Below, piece by piece: positions 43,724 to 52,279 of a stretch of DNA of 64,000 nucleotides. Position numbers and translations under genes: made by a program. The stretch lies in assembly GCA_009360885.1 (NCBI GenBank), contig SPEL01000003.1, forward strand, positions 248,001 to 312,000, in the 5' to 3' direction. This stretch comes from Sphingobium sp. Lineage in GTDB: Bacteria > Pseudomonadota > Alphaproteobacteria > Sphingomonadales > Sphingomonadaceae. Under the pieces are notes generated by a model. That model was not told the origin of the DNA and made no database searches. It saw only the letters and a program-made list of their open reading frames with translations. Every line of letters begins with the position of its first letter. Position 1 is the stretch's first letter.

Positions 43724-44025
43724 GACCGGCGCTCCACCGTCACCACCCAAGCGGCGACGCTGCTATGGTTGGATGCATCCAGCACAGACCATGCGCCGGT
43801 TTCGTGGACTATCTTGTCGCCCTTTACCGGTTTGCCGGGAAGGTCGGATTTCTGAATTTCAAAGGATATGGCGCGAAGGGTTGCACCTGCTCCCTGAAAT
43901 GCATCTGCCGGTTCATCGCAATAAATTGCGGTGATTTCCGCATCCACCAACCCTTGGCCGGTATATTCAACCGGGTCAGCAAATTCGCTGTGAATGCTCG
44001 CCAGATGGTCAGAAAAGATGCTCAC
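43720..44025 (-). CDS. Head-tail joining protein (FII-like)
   Basis: 101 aa, MSIFSDHLASIHSEFADPVEY, ending AWVVTVERRS. Size, beta-rich C-terminus and place between decoration protein and tail terminator resemble lambda FII-type joining proteins. Overlaps both neighbours by about four bases. Confidence 0.65.
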   Translation of the reverse strand: MSIFSDHLASIHSEFADPVEYTGQGLVDAEITAIYCDEPADAFQGAGATLRAISFEIQKSDLPGKPVKGDKIVHETGAWSVLDASNHSSVAAWVVTVERRS

Positions 44026-44216
44026 TGCGCACCCTTGGCCGGGGCGGTTTCAACCGGGCTGGCGCTGCCATCCTTCACCCATGCCGCTGCCTGCTCTTTC
44101 GTCAGGCCCGCCGATGGCACATTCAATGTGGTGCCCGCCCCGGTATAAACGGGCTTGCCGGGATGATCTTTCAGCCGCGCTATGGGCTTGGCCGTATTCA
44201 ATATGATCTGCTGCAT
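44022..44216 (-). CDS. Small phage head protein, unknown
   Basis: 64 aa from the ATG at 44216 (GGAG 6 nt upstream). QQIILNTAKPIARLKDHPGK then a helical TKEQAAAWVKDGSAS segment and an Ala/Pro tail. In the place of lambda FI-type genes. No family recognised. Confidence 0.6.
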   Translation of the reverse strand: MQQIILNTAKPIARLKDHPGKPVYTGAGTTLNVPSAGLTKEQAAAWVKDGSASPVETAPAKGAQ

Positions 44217-44230
44217 CACTCGCTCCAAAT

Positions 44231-44263
44231 GAAACGGGGCGATGCACCGTCATGCACCGCCCC
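44231..44263 (-). terminator. Hairpin after the decoration protein gene
   Basis: GGGGCGATGCA (44236-44246) pairs with TGCACCGCCCC (44253-44263) with a single mismatch. The minus strand continues CGTTTCATTT. Probable partial terminator. Confidence 0.65.
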
Positions 44264-44289
44264 GGCTTCCTCCCAAGGAAATTGTTCGC

Positions 44290-44616
44290 TTAGAAACTGC
44301 CGTTCAGGCGCACCCGCACGGTTGCATCACCAGCGGCAGCGGGAAGGATCGCAACACCAATCAGCGTATTACCGCTGGCGGTGGTGGTCACAACCTTATC
44401 GGTATCATTCCAATAGACCCGTGCGCCCTGTGTTACCGCGCCATTGGCCTTGGTCAGATCAAATACGCCTGCGGTGCAAAATTCACCTTCGGCGGCTTCT
44501 GCAACATTGCCAGTGGCCACCGCGATGATGGAACCAACTTTGACGACACCGCCGGAGGCCACCCCATAAGGTGCAGTCAGCGTGATGACAGCACCGTCCT
44601 GTTTATAATTACGCAT
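44290..44616 (-). CDS. DUF2190 capsid decoration protein
   Basis: 108 aa. MRNYKQDGAVITLTAPYGVASGGVVKVGS and GVAILPAAAGDATVRVRLNG are typical of DUF2190, a lambda-D-like capsid-stabilising family. Directly follows the protease/capsid gene, separated by a terminator-like hairpin that would not stop all readthrough. AGGAG precedes the ATG by nine bases. Confidence 0.85.
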   Translation of the reverse strand: MRNYKQDGAVITLTAPYGVASGGVVKVGSIIAVATGNVAEAAEGEFCTAGVFDLTKANGAVTQGARVYWNDTDKVVTTTASGNTLIGVAILPAAAGDATVRVRLNGSF

Positions 44617-44643
44617 CTGCGCTACTCCTGAAAAATGGGTATT

Positions 44644-44667
44644 AAAAAAGGCGGGGTTTCCCCCGCC
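44644..44667 (-). terminator. Intrinsic terminator after the capsid gene
   Basis: GGCGGGG and CCCCGCC arms (44650-44656/44661-44667) with a four-base loop, followed on the minus strand by TTTTTT. Strong GC stem plus T-tract. Confidence 0.85.
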
Positions 44668-44679
44668 CGTCAGGCCGCT

Positions 44680-46725
44680 TTACGCGCCGGGCTGACGATA
44701 GGCGGAACGGTAATTGACGCCGCCCACACCATAGTCATGGCGAATTTTCCATTCAGTGCCGTCAACGCGCCAGCCTTCGCGGCTTTCCGCCCAAGGCTCC
44801 GAAACACCGTTGAGGAACACAACCTCAAAGGCCGGGGCAATCGCCGGATCGGCAAAGAAGTCATAGGAAGTGCCGCTACGCCGGGGCGAACCGATAACCT
44901 CCGAGAGCATACCCTTAACAATATTGGGCTTTTGCAGCTTATTGATAGCATCTGGGTCATATTCGCTGCCATTGACCGTATTCGCCAGACCTTCCAGCGC
45001 CAACGGGAACAAACCGGCATAGGGCCGGTTCTCAATGAACTCATTGCCGCTGATGTCCTTCTGGCTCGCCATCGCCACACGCACGGCCTCAAATGCGGCC
45101 ATGGAGGGAACAGCCCCAGTCCCCGCAAGGTTGCCGTGGTCAGCATGGAAGAAAGGCTTGCCATCATTCATGATGGGGTTGGCAGCCAGCAAGGCATAAA
45201 CATCAATTTCGATGGACAGCTTTGCCGCCCGACCTAGATCAACTGCAATACCGGAAAACACATCCATGTCATCATTGACGATGGCCTGACGGGTCAGGCT
45301 GACGATGTTACCCACCGTATCGGCCTTGATCGTTTCTTTCGCCAGATCAGGGATGGCCTTGTTTTTGAACTCACCAGCCTCATTCACACGGTCCAGCTTG
45401 CCAAAGCTGCCGCGCAGATAACGGTTATGCGCTCGGAAATCAGACACCGAACCAATACCGCAGAAACGCTGCCAAGTGTCTGGCGTGGTCAAATAGGCGG
45501 CCTGCAACACGCGATGAAGCGCTTCCTCAAACAAAATGGGGAAATCACTGGTGGTCTGCCCGATTTGCGAACGTGCGGTCATCGCATCACGCACAACCAT
45601 ATCCGGGTCGCGGGCCGTGCAATTAATACCAGCCATCTGCAACGATTCACGCGCCAGATCAGCGTTACGAACCCCGCGAAATTCACCGGGATCTATTTTG
45701 ACAGTTTTGCCCTGCAAGGCCGCTGCTTTTTCAACAAGGCCTGCAACACCGGCTTTGACTAGCAACCAGTTGGTTGCACCCTCGCGGAATTTATCGCGCT
45801 GGTCATGGGTCACCCGTGCCGGGCTATTATGACCAATCTGCGCCCCATCTCCCGCAGCCGCAAGAGTATCAAGAATTTTGGCGCGGGCGGCATCCATATC
45901 TGCGCCGGATGAAATCAATTCATCCCGCACATCATCGGTTATGCCGTGCTGTTTTGCCAATGTCTGAATATCACTGACCCGCTTGCGCTCATTAACAACA
46001 GCATTATTCACGTCTGCGGCGGTAACGGCCACAGGCTGCTGATTGGTGGCGCTCGGTTCCACGACCGCCGGATTTGCCGGTGCTGGCATAGGTTCTTCCT
46101 TTCTTTGGTTATGGGTGGCGGCGGTCGCCGCCCTTGCGCCCCGCACCATCGCCGCAGCGGCGAAGTGCGGGCCTTCGGGAGCTTTTTTGAACCCGAATTT
46201 ACTTACATCCATGGCAACAATCGTTTCCCCGCCGCTGATGGATGTAATGAAGTTTTGCGCCAGCGCCTCTGCTGGCGTCAGCCATGTTTCAGCATCCAGC
46301 ATGGCAACAAGTGCCCCATTATCCATGCCTGTTTGCTTTGCATAAATATTCACAAGCTGATCGCGGATCATATCCAGCTTATCAGCCGCACGGCGCAATT
46401 CGTCCGCATCCCCACAGGCACAATCCCATGGATTATGGATCATCATCAGCGCATTATCGGCCATGATAATTTCACTGCCAGCCATCGCCAGCACGGAACC
46501 CATAGACGCGGCCAAGCCATCAATGTAGGTCGTTACTTTGCGCCCCTTCGCCGCCTCGCGCTGGATCGCGTTGAAGATCGCCAGTCCCTCCATGACGTAA
46601 CCGCCAGGACTGTTTATCCTGATGTTGAGATCATCGTCACCTTCGCTGATGAGAGGAACAAGCGATTTAGCCTCAAGATTGTCCCACCAATCACCGACAA
46701 TCCCGTAAATTAAAATATCGGTCAT
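44680..46725 (-). CDS. Prohead protease / major capsid protein fusion
   Basis: 681 aa. Residues 1-190 are a ClpP-like protease: Ser74 in LAASMGSVLAMAG and His97 in LMMIHNPW. A linker follows (~200-300). The C-terminal ~370 residues are the capsid fold (ARDPDMVVRDAMT, FPILFEEALHRVL, FFADPAIAPAFEVVFLNG). Such fusions are known in lambdoid phages and imply self-cleavage during head maturation. An internal ATG at 46089 (residue 213) preceded by AAGGAAG could give a separate scaffold-plus-capsid product. Confidence 0.92.
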   Translation of the reverse strand: MTDILIYGIVGDWWDNLEAKSLVPLISEGDDDLNIRINSPGGYVMEGLAIFNAIQREAAKGRKVTTYIDGLAASMGSVLAMAGSEIIMADNALMMIHNPWDCACGDADELRRAADKLDMIRDQLVNIYAKQTGMDNGALVAMLDAETWLTPAEALAQNFITSISGGETIVAMDVSKFGFKKAPEGPHFAAAAMVRGARAATAATHNQRKEEPMPAPANPAVVEPSATNQQPVAVTAADVNNAVVNERKRVSDIQTLAKQHGITDDVRDELISSGADMDAARAKILDTLAAAGDGAQIGHNSPARVTHDQRDKFREGATNWLLVKAGVAGLVEKAAALQGKTVKIDPGEFRGVRNADLARESLQMAGINCTARDPDMVVRDAMTARSQIGQTTSDFPILFEEALHRVLQAAYLTTPDTWQRFCGIGSVSDFRAHNRYLRGSFGKLDRVNEAGEFKNKAIPDLAKETIKADTVGNIVSLTRQAIVNDDMDVFSGIAVDLGRAAKLSIEIDVYALLAANPIMNDGKPFFHADHGNLAGTGAVPSMAAFEAVRVAMASQKDISGNEFIENRPYAGLFPLALEGLANTVNGSEYDPDAINKLQKPNIVKGMLSEVIGSPRRSGTSYDFFADPAIAPAFEVVFLNGVSEPWAESREGWRVDGTEWKIRHDYGVGGVNYRSAYRQPGA

Positions 46726-48236
46726 TCTGTTTTTCCTTCGCGTTCCGCCCTAGTTGGCGGGAAAGTCGGGTTGCCCACGGCTGTGACCTTCCGTGGGTCG
46801 CTGTCAAAAATCAGGCCGCGTGCATCCAGCGCCGCCGCATCAGCCGCCCACTCATCTAAAAATGTATCAGGGTCTTGCCCGCGCTCCCGTGCGGCGTTGG
46901 ATATAGTGTCCTGACCAGAACGGATGGCATCGCGGATCGCTGGTACTTCGCTGGCCGGGTCCAGCAGCGGAACGCGCGGCGGCGTCCAGCGCAGGCTAAC
47001 ACCGCGCACATCATGACCCATCAGGGCCGCTGCATCTAAAAACCAACGTTCAACCGAACCGCAAAATTGCGGGATAAACATCGTCCACTGCCATGTTGCC
47101 ACGCTGCGTAAAAAGGACAGGCGGCCTAACCGACCCGATATGTAAGACACTTTTGACAGATCGCCCGTCAGATTTTCATAGGGCACACCCAAACCAGCAG
47201 CGATGGCACGGTGGGTTACCAGCGAATAATCAATATAACCATCTACTGTGGGAGGTGACGGAAATGTAATAGTCTGGCCATCAGAGAGGTAACTTATGGT
47301 TCCCGGCTCTACATAATCCAACGATTCATGCGTGGATTCACCAGCATCATCCTTTCCTGATATTGGTTCTCCATCCGGGTCACCATGAACGAAACCAGCA
47401 AAGGCCGCTGATATTTTCTGACGAACTAACTGCGCATCTTCATAATCGCCAAAATCCTTTAGCCGTAGAATGATTGGCGCAAACCATGTTGCCCCATGTT
47501 CCTGCTCTGGCCGATCTGCCCGAAACACATGGGCTATATCTTTGGCCTGAACAAAGGTGGAACCGGAGCGAACAATTTTTGCGCTACCCGGATGACCGTT
47601 GAACAGCCAATATCCTTCCCGCCGCCCTATCGGGCTATATTCTATCCCGTCGAGGGTATAGCCGCCATCAACAGTGCCGCCCAATGGGCCATTGCGACCA
47701 GCATCCAGATAGTCCGGCTCCAATATCTGCAACTGGAATGGCAAGGGCAGTCCATCACTCGCCCGCCGCCAGCGGCGGCGCATCAGAACCGCGCCACTCT
47801 CAACTATTGACCGGGCCGCCTGTAATTGCAGGCCGTATAGGTCATGACGCCCCAGTGCATCACAGTTGGTTTTATCAAAATGCTCCCGCGCCAACTTATT
47901 GAGAACATCATCAACCTTGCCATCCCGATACACTTGGAAGGTGATACCATCACCCACCAGATACTCAGCTATGACTGCTATACCCCGCGCCGCATAAGGA
48001 TTATTGCGCACCAAATCCCGCGCAATACCTCGCAACGCGGCCTGCACTGCGGGCGATAATTCTGCATTAGCGTCCTTCCCGGAACGCCGCCAGCCACCAG
48101 CCCGCTTACCCTTCGTCGCGCCATCATAGGCATTGCGCGCACCCCGGCTAATGCGCTGCCTGCCGACAGGCGCTGCACCCACCGATGCGGGCCGTGAGAA
48201 CAGCCGCGACCAAAAACCTTTGCCGGTCTTACTCAC
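46722..48236 (-). CDS. Phage portal protein (lambda family)
   Basis: 504 aa, forms the dodecameric DNA entry ring. LARIARDLVRNNPYAARGI-type N-terminus (here RGIARDLVRNNPYAARGIAV), FEQRPEQEHGATWFAPI region and PYENLTGDLSKVSYISGRLG are typical of lambda portal. Overlaps the protease/capsid start by four bases and the gpW stop by four, so translation is coupled. Confidence 0.93.
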   Translation of the reverse strand: MSKTGKGFWSRLFSRPASVGAAPVGRQRISRGARNAYDGATKGKRAGGWRRSGKDANAELSPAVQAALRGIARDLVRNNPYAARGIAVIAEYLVGDGITFQVYRDGKVDDVLNKLAREHFDKTNCDALGRHDLYGLQLQAARSIVESGAVLMRRRWRRASDGLPLPFQLQILEPDYLDAGRNGPLGGTVDGGYTLDGIEYSPIGRREGYWLFNGHPGSAKIVRSGSTFVQAKDIAHVFRADRPEQEHGATWFAPIILRLKDFGDYEDAQLVRQKISAAFAGFVHGDPDGEPISGKDDAGESTHESLDYVEPGTISYLSDGQTITFPSPPTVDGYIDYSLVTHRAIAAGLGVPYENLTGDLSKVSYISGRLGRLSFLRSVATWQWTMFIPQFCGSVERWFLDAAALMGHDVRGVSLRWTPPRVPLLDPASEVPAIRDAIRSGQDTISNAARERGQDPDTFLDEWAADAAALDARGLIFDSDPRKVTAVGNPTFPPTRAEREGKTE

Positions 48237-48439
48237 AGGCCTGACCTGTAATAAGGAGTAATGCGCCGCGCTTTCGCGCTGGTCTGCATCTTAATTTCTG
48301 CTGCCATGACGCGCCGGGCCGCCATCATTTCAGACAGGCTCTGATATTCTTTTTTTCTGCCATCGGCATATGTGACTGAACGCAGACCGGACGCTATGGC
48401 AGCATCCAGCCTTGTCAGGTCATCACTTGACCATGCCAT
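48233..48439 (-). CDS. gpW-like head-tail connector
   Basis: 68 aa. MAWSSDDLTRLDAAIASG, VTYADGRKKEYQSLSEMMA is the gpW family pattern. The start is the ATG at 48439, 7 nt after GGAG. Sits between large terminase and portal as in lambda. Confidence 0.88.
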   Translation of the reverse strand: MAWSSDDLTRLDAAIASGLRSVTYADGRKKEYQSLSEMMAARRVMAAEIKMQTSAKARRITPYYRSGL

Positions 48440-48441
48440 AA

Positions 48442-50442
48442 TCAACTCCGGTTTGTAAAAGGATTGGCCCGCCGCCGCTTTACCGGCGCAGGTGATTTCT
48501 GTTTTCTAATCGGCACTGTCTGCACATCAGCCTGCGGCGATGCCTCTGCGATTGGCACCGTCTCAAGCAAAGGCGCTGCCGTGGGCCACTCAATACGAAA
48601 CGCCTTGGGCACCCACCGCATATCTGAACGGCTTTGGGCGAAGGGCGGCTTCAAAATCGCCGCTTCTCCATAGACCAACAAATCCCACGTTTCATTGCGG
48701 ACCCGTAGCTTTTCCCATTTACCGTCAATCAGTTCTTCGGCGGTCATCTCATCCAGATATTCCTCTGGAATATTGCGCGGCAAATGGATGTAACCCGGCC
48801 CCGGCTTTTCACGCCGCAACCGCGCATCAATAATATTTTTGATCTTATGGACGCCCGGCATCCATAATTTCGCACTGTTACGCTTCGCGCCTCCCCGTAT
48901 TTTCTGGTCGGCAAACTGCGCTGGGGCCATCAATGGCGCTGTTATCCGTGACGCCCCTTTTACCAGCGTTATGCGGTTTGCCGCGATGCCTGCGGCGCGG
49001 GCCGCCTGCCAAAAGAACTTTGCCCCTTCGGTCGCCTGATCGCCCTTTTTATCGCTGCCGCCCGTATCAATGGTGACAGACAGCACCGGCGCATAACCCA
49101 CCGACTTGCCATCTGGGCCGATCTCCGACAGCGGCCATGTCCGATCAAACAAAGGTAGCAATACCCGCCAATGCTCTTTATGAACGAATGGCGAAACTTG
49201 CGTCAGCCCATCTTCCAGAACATCAATACGCCAACGGTCAACCAGCCATGATTCGCGGTTTTCCGCGCTGCCAAGCAACCCGCATTCAAAACGATCATGC
49301 TGCACGTCGATAACAAGGTTCAGAACAACCGGCCCGCGTGGCACCGTGCCAAGCACCCAGCCAGCTTCTAATCGCTTCTTCAGGTCATCCACCGCCACCG
49401 GCTTTTCACCCGATAGCTGGGAACGATAATTCTTTCCTGCCTTGGTGTTATAGAACGTCCGAAGCGGCGCTTCATCTTGACGGCTCCGCCACGCAATCAG
49501 CGCATCCATCCATTGCCGCGCCAGTTCGGGCCAAGGCGTTAGGGCAAGCAACCCATCGCGCCGAAACGTCCGTCGATATTTCCCCGCCTGTGGACGGCGG
49601 GCGATAAAGCCAGCATTCGGCAGGTCTTTCAGGCTGGCAAGCAACTTATGCCTGTCCGATGGCCCTAATATGCAACCTTCGCCGCACACCACGATGGCCG
49701 ACTGGGCCGCTTCCTCCGGTGTGCCTTCATCAAATTTCAAATCGCGCAGCAAGTCGATTTCCCACCGCTCGCCACAAGAGGGACAGACTGGCCACAGCCG
49801 TTCATCCGTGCCTCCCTGAATAAAAGGCTCAATTCCCGCATCTTCGCCCAGTGCAGGCGATGACGAAACCAGCTTGGTATCTCTGCCCTTAAAGGCCGTC
49901 ATGCGGCCTTCAATCTGGCTGACACCATCCCCTTTGCCTTCAATGTCCACCTGCCCGGCGGCATTGGTCGGAAAGCCGTCATAATCATCCAGCCAGCCCC
50001 GGCAGACCGAACGTTGCCGAAACTGATTTTCCACTGGGTAGGCCGTTATCAGCGACATACCGCGAAACAGCTTGATAAACATGTTATCGGCATTGCCGAC
50101 AGGTGCCAGTTGCGACCGCAAAACGGCCGTGCTGTTTAGCATCTGGTTGATGCGCAACTTAACAAAGGTTTCAGCCGCCGTCTTATCTGGCTGCACCAGC
50201 ATGAACGGCGCGGGGTCCTGTTCAATGGACCAGCCTATGAAGGCTTCGCCCACCATCGACTTGCCGCCCTGCGCTGGCCCCATATCCCCCACTTCGCAGG
50301 TTTCCGGGTCGCCGCAGGCATCCATGATTTCCGCCAAAAATGGCAGGGCATCAGCATCATAATATTTTAGATATTCCGCCGCCCACTGGGATACGGTCAA
50401 TTTTTTCTTGGGCCGGACCAAAAAGGCATGCCGCGCCACCAT
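48442..50442 (-). CDS. Terminase large subunit (GpA family)
   Basis: About 666 aa, ATP-driven packaging motor and nuclease. Walker-A-like GPAQGGKSMVGE near residue 60, Walker B WLDDYDGF, a WPVCPSCGERWE zinc-like pair and the nuclease acidic residues in LNLVIDVQHDRFE and SVTIDTGGSD. I choose the ATG at 50442, 13 bases after the small-subunit stop and just before the conserved LTVSQWAAEY; ATGs at 50493 and 50487 are alternatives. The GpA type implies cos packaging. Confidence 0.92.
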   Translation of the reverse strand: MVARHAFLVRPKKKLTVSQWAAEYLKYYDADALPFLAEIMDACGDPETCEVGDMGPAQGGKSMVGEAFIGWSIEQDPAPFMLVQPDKTAAETFVKLRINQMLNSTAVLRSQLAPVGNADNMFIKLFRGMSLITAYPVENQFRQRSVCRGWLDDYDGFPTNAAGQVDIEGKGDGVSQIEGRMTAFKGRDTKLVSSSPALGEDAGIEPFIQGGTDERLWPVCPSCGERWEIDLLRDLKFDEGTPEEAAQSAIVVCGEGCILGPSDRHKLLASLKDLPNAGFIARRPQAGKYRRTFRRDGLLALTPWPELARQWMDALIAWRSRQDEAPLRTFYNTKAGKNYRSQLSGEKPVAVDDLKKRLEAGWVLGTVPRGPVVLNLVIDVQHDRFECGLLGSAENRESWLVDRWRIDVLEDGLTQVSPFVHKEHWRVLLPLFDRTWPLSEIGPDGKSVGYAPVLSVTIDTGGSDKKGDQATEGAKFFWQAARAAGIAANRITLVKGASRITAPLMAPAQFADQKIRGGAKRNSAKLWMPGVHKIKNIIDARLRREKPGPGYIHLPRNIPEEYLDEMTAEELIDGKWEKLRVRNETWDLLVYGEAAILKPPFAQSRSDMRWVPKAFRIEWPTAAPLLETVPIAEASPQADVQTVPIRKQKSPAPVKRRRANPFTNRS

Positions 50443-50455
50443 CTGAAAACCTGTT

Positions 50456-51037
50456 TCAAATGGCGGTATCGCCGGTAAGCCCTCCATCAGCATTGCCGCT
50501 GCTACCCATTCCCTCAAACTTATCCGCTAATTCGTGCAAATCGCGCTCAACCATCTGGTCAATCGTAACGATGTCTTCCCGGCTCAATTCCATTCGTTTA
50601 GACAGCCGGGCTGCTAGGCTCCGATATTTCTGGTTGAGCATCTGAAACGCCTCAGACATCGCAGCCTCAACCGAAACCTTGCGCACAAACTCCCCACGTT
50701 CCCGGCCCAGACGGGTCGCTAATATTTCCGCCTCCATCAAAGCCTTACGTTCCGATGCACTAAGGCCCGTCTGGCTCAAATCGCTGGCGGCATCATCACC
50801 CAACAGCGCCAGCCCCATTTGCCGGACTTCCTCACCCTTTGCGCGGCGTTCTTCCTCTTTCTTCGCCTCCAGATTTTTTATGAACGCGATGGCATCTGAC
50901 AGGTCCATTTCATAGGCAACGCCATTACGACCACGGGACACCAGCGGGAAATCTTGGTTTTCCTCGATCATCCTGCGCAATGTTGGTTCCGAAGGCAGGC
51001 CCGGCACAGAGGCCAGTTGCCCCAGCGTAACCACCAT
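50456..51037 (-). CDS. Terminase small subunit (Nu1-like)
   Basis: 193 aa from the ATG at 51037; open frame extends to 51106 without a good site. N-terminal winged-helix-like part (VTLGQLASVPGLPSEPTLRRM), then a charged helical middle (KNLEAKKEEERRAKG) and helical C-terminus that would bind the large subunit. Adjacent to direct repeats at 51197-51299 that could be its binding sites. Confidence 0.8.
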   Translation of the reverse strand: MVVTLGQLASVPGLPSEPTLRRMIEENQDFPLVSRGRNGVAYEMDLSDAIAFIKNLEAKKEEERRAKGEEVRQMGLALLGDDAASDLSQTGLSASERKALMEAEILATRLGRERGEFVRKVSVEAAMSEAFQMLNQKYRSLAARLSKRMELSREDIVTIDQMVERDLHELADKFEGMGSSGNADGGLTGDTAI

Positions 51038-51196
51038 CGTTTGTTTCTTGTTCGCGCTCACAATCCAAAAACCAAACAAAAACAAGAGGTTACAAAAAAA
51101 ATCCACTCTCCGACGACTTGAACGCCTTCGGCCCCCGTACCCGAATCAAGCCCCAGAAGGACCCAAAGGGGGGCCACCCCCGCACCGGCCCGCCGC

Positions 51197-51299
51197 GTCA
51201 AGTGCAATCGGTTCGCAAATGTCGCTTTTTTCGAGGTCGATGCACCCCCGGCACCCATCAGGATGTCAAGTGCAACTGGCTCGCATATGTCGGATTTTT
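51197..51299. repeat. Direct repeat pair, candidate cosB/TerS sites
   Basis: Two 35-base copies (51197-51231 and 51265-51299), identical at about 29 positions, 68 bp apart. Both begin GTCAAGTGCAA, share TCGCA and ATGTCG, and end in a T-run. They lie in the 377-bp gene-free gap upstream of the small terminase gene, the position of cos in lambda-type phages. The rest of the gap (51038-51414) holds GC-rich stretches but no gene. Confidence 0.6.
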
Positions 51300-51414
51300 C
51301 AGGCGGCCTGCGCTCAAACGCCTGCGACCATCTTGCCATTGGGATAGCCTGAAAAAGCGGAAATGTGGACATAGTTTATTTTCCAAACGCAACATTCTAC
51401 CCTTTGACACCCCT

Positions 51415-51873
51415 CTACCCGCGTAATTCTGCGGCGTTGAGGGCTATGCAAATGCGAGTAACAGCACGCGAATATCGCTTACCTAAGCCGCCAGCACCAA
51501 CGGCCACACCCATATCGCGCCGCAGGCGCACCCAACTGACGGTACGACCCGCCGCCTTGATGATCAGGACCTGCACCACCAAACGCCGGTCACGGTCCGC
51601 AACATAACGGCCTACCCATTGGCTCGCCTCATCACGTCGTGCCACCTGCGCGGCACTGAGCGGCAGCGGACGAAGCGGCACATCGCTGCTCACACCATCG
51701 CCGCCGCGCGCATCATAATCACCGGCGCAGGCCTGTATCAGATGCCATGGCCCATCACTGGCGAAGGGCCAGCGGCCACCACCGGGCGACCGCCGCCACA
51801 GGTGCATCGCCTCAATCAAGCGTTCCTCAACCACATCAAATGTCCAAGGACTTTCTTCTCTATCAACCACCAT
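51415..51873 (-). CDS. DUF6362-like phage protein
   Basis: 152 aa. WTFDVVEERLIEAMHLWRR and RRLVVQVLIIKAAGRTVSWV followed by LRRDMGVAVGAGGLGKRYSRAV look like a helix-turn-helix protein close to DUF6362. Lies alone between the candidate origin and the candidate cos region, the place where many phages keep a late-gene regulator or packaging accessory. Role inferred from place only. Confidence 0.6.
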   Translation of the reverse strand: MVVDREESPWTFDVVEERLIEAMHLWRRSPGGGRWPFASDGPWHLIQACAGDYDARGGDGVSSDVPLRPLPLSAAQVARRDEASQWVGRYVADRDRRLVVQVLIIKAAGRTVSWVRLRRDMGVAVGAGGLGKRYSRAVTRICIALNAAELRG

Positions 51874-52279
51874 ATCTTGTATCCTTAAAGATAATGATTA
51901 TACGGCGGGTTAGATAGTAACGGCCCGCGCGCGCCCGCGCCCCCGCACATAGCCACACATTAACAAAACCCGCCGTCCCGCCGTCTACCCGCCGTTACCC
52001 TTGGCAATCCTTGGTTTCAGCGATTGAGTGACCCGCCGTTATCCCGCCGTCACTTCCCGCCGTACGGCCCACAATCGCGCACCAGATCGGCCCGCCGCCA
52101 ACCCGCCTTGAGTGGCCCCACTGCGCAACCCGCCGTTTTTGCCGCCGATACGGCGGGTTGAACCATACCCGCCGTTACCCGCCGTGCTGCATCTTGTGCC
52201 AAACGACAGGACAATGCGCACAGCACCGGCATCAGTCGTCATAGCCCGGCACATAGTCATCACCATCATTTACGGCGGG
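51874..52279. other. Candidate phage replication origin: iterons CCCGCCGT
   Basis: Twelve exact copies of CCCGCCGT or its complement lie between 51902 and 52279 (starts 51902, 51969, 51977, 51988, 52032, 52043, 52056, 52129, 52150, 52168, 52178, 52272). Three are inverted, and many fit the longer ACCCGCCGTT. The last lies inside the helicase gene. An A/T-rich stretch at 51880-51902 adjoins them. A 358-bp gene-free gap next to a D5-type helicase gene fits an origin with initiator-binding iterons. Confidence 0.65.

Noticed and set aside
51902-52279. CRISPR array
   Set aside because: Repeat unit is only 8-10 bp, spacing is irregular, some copies are inverted, and there is no cas gene.
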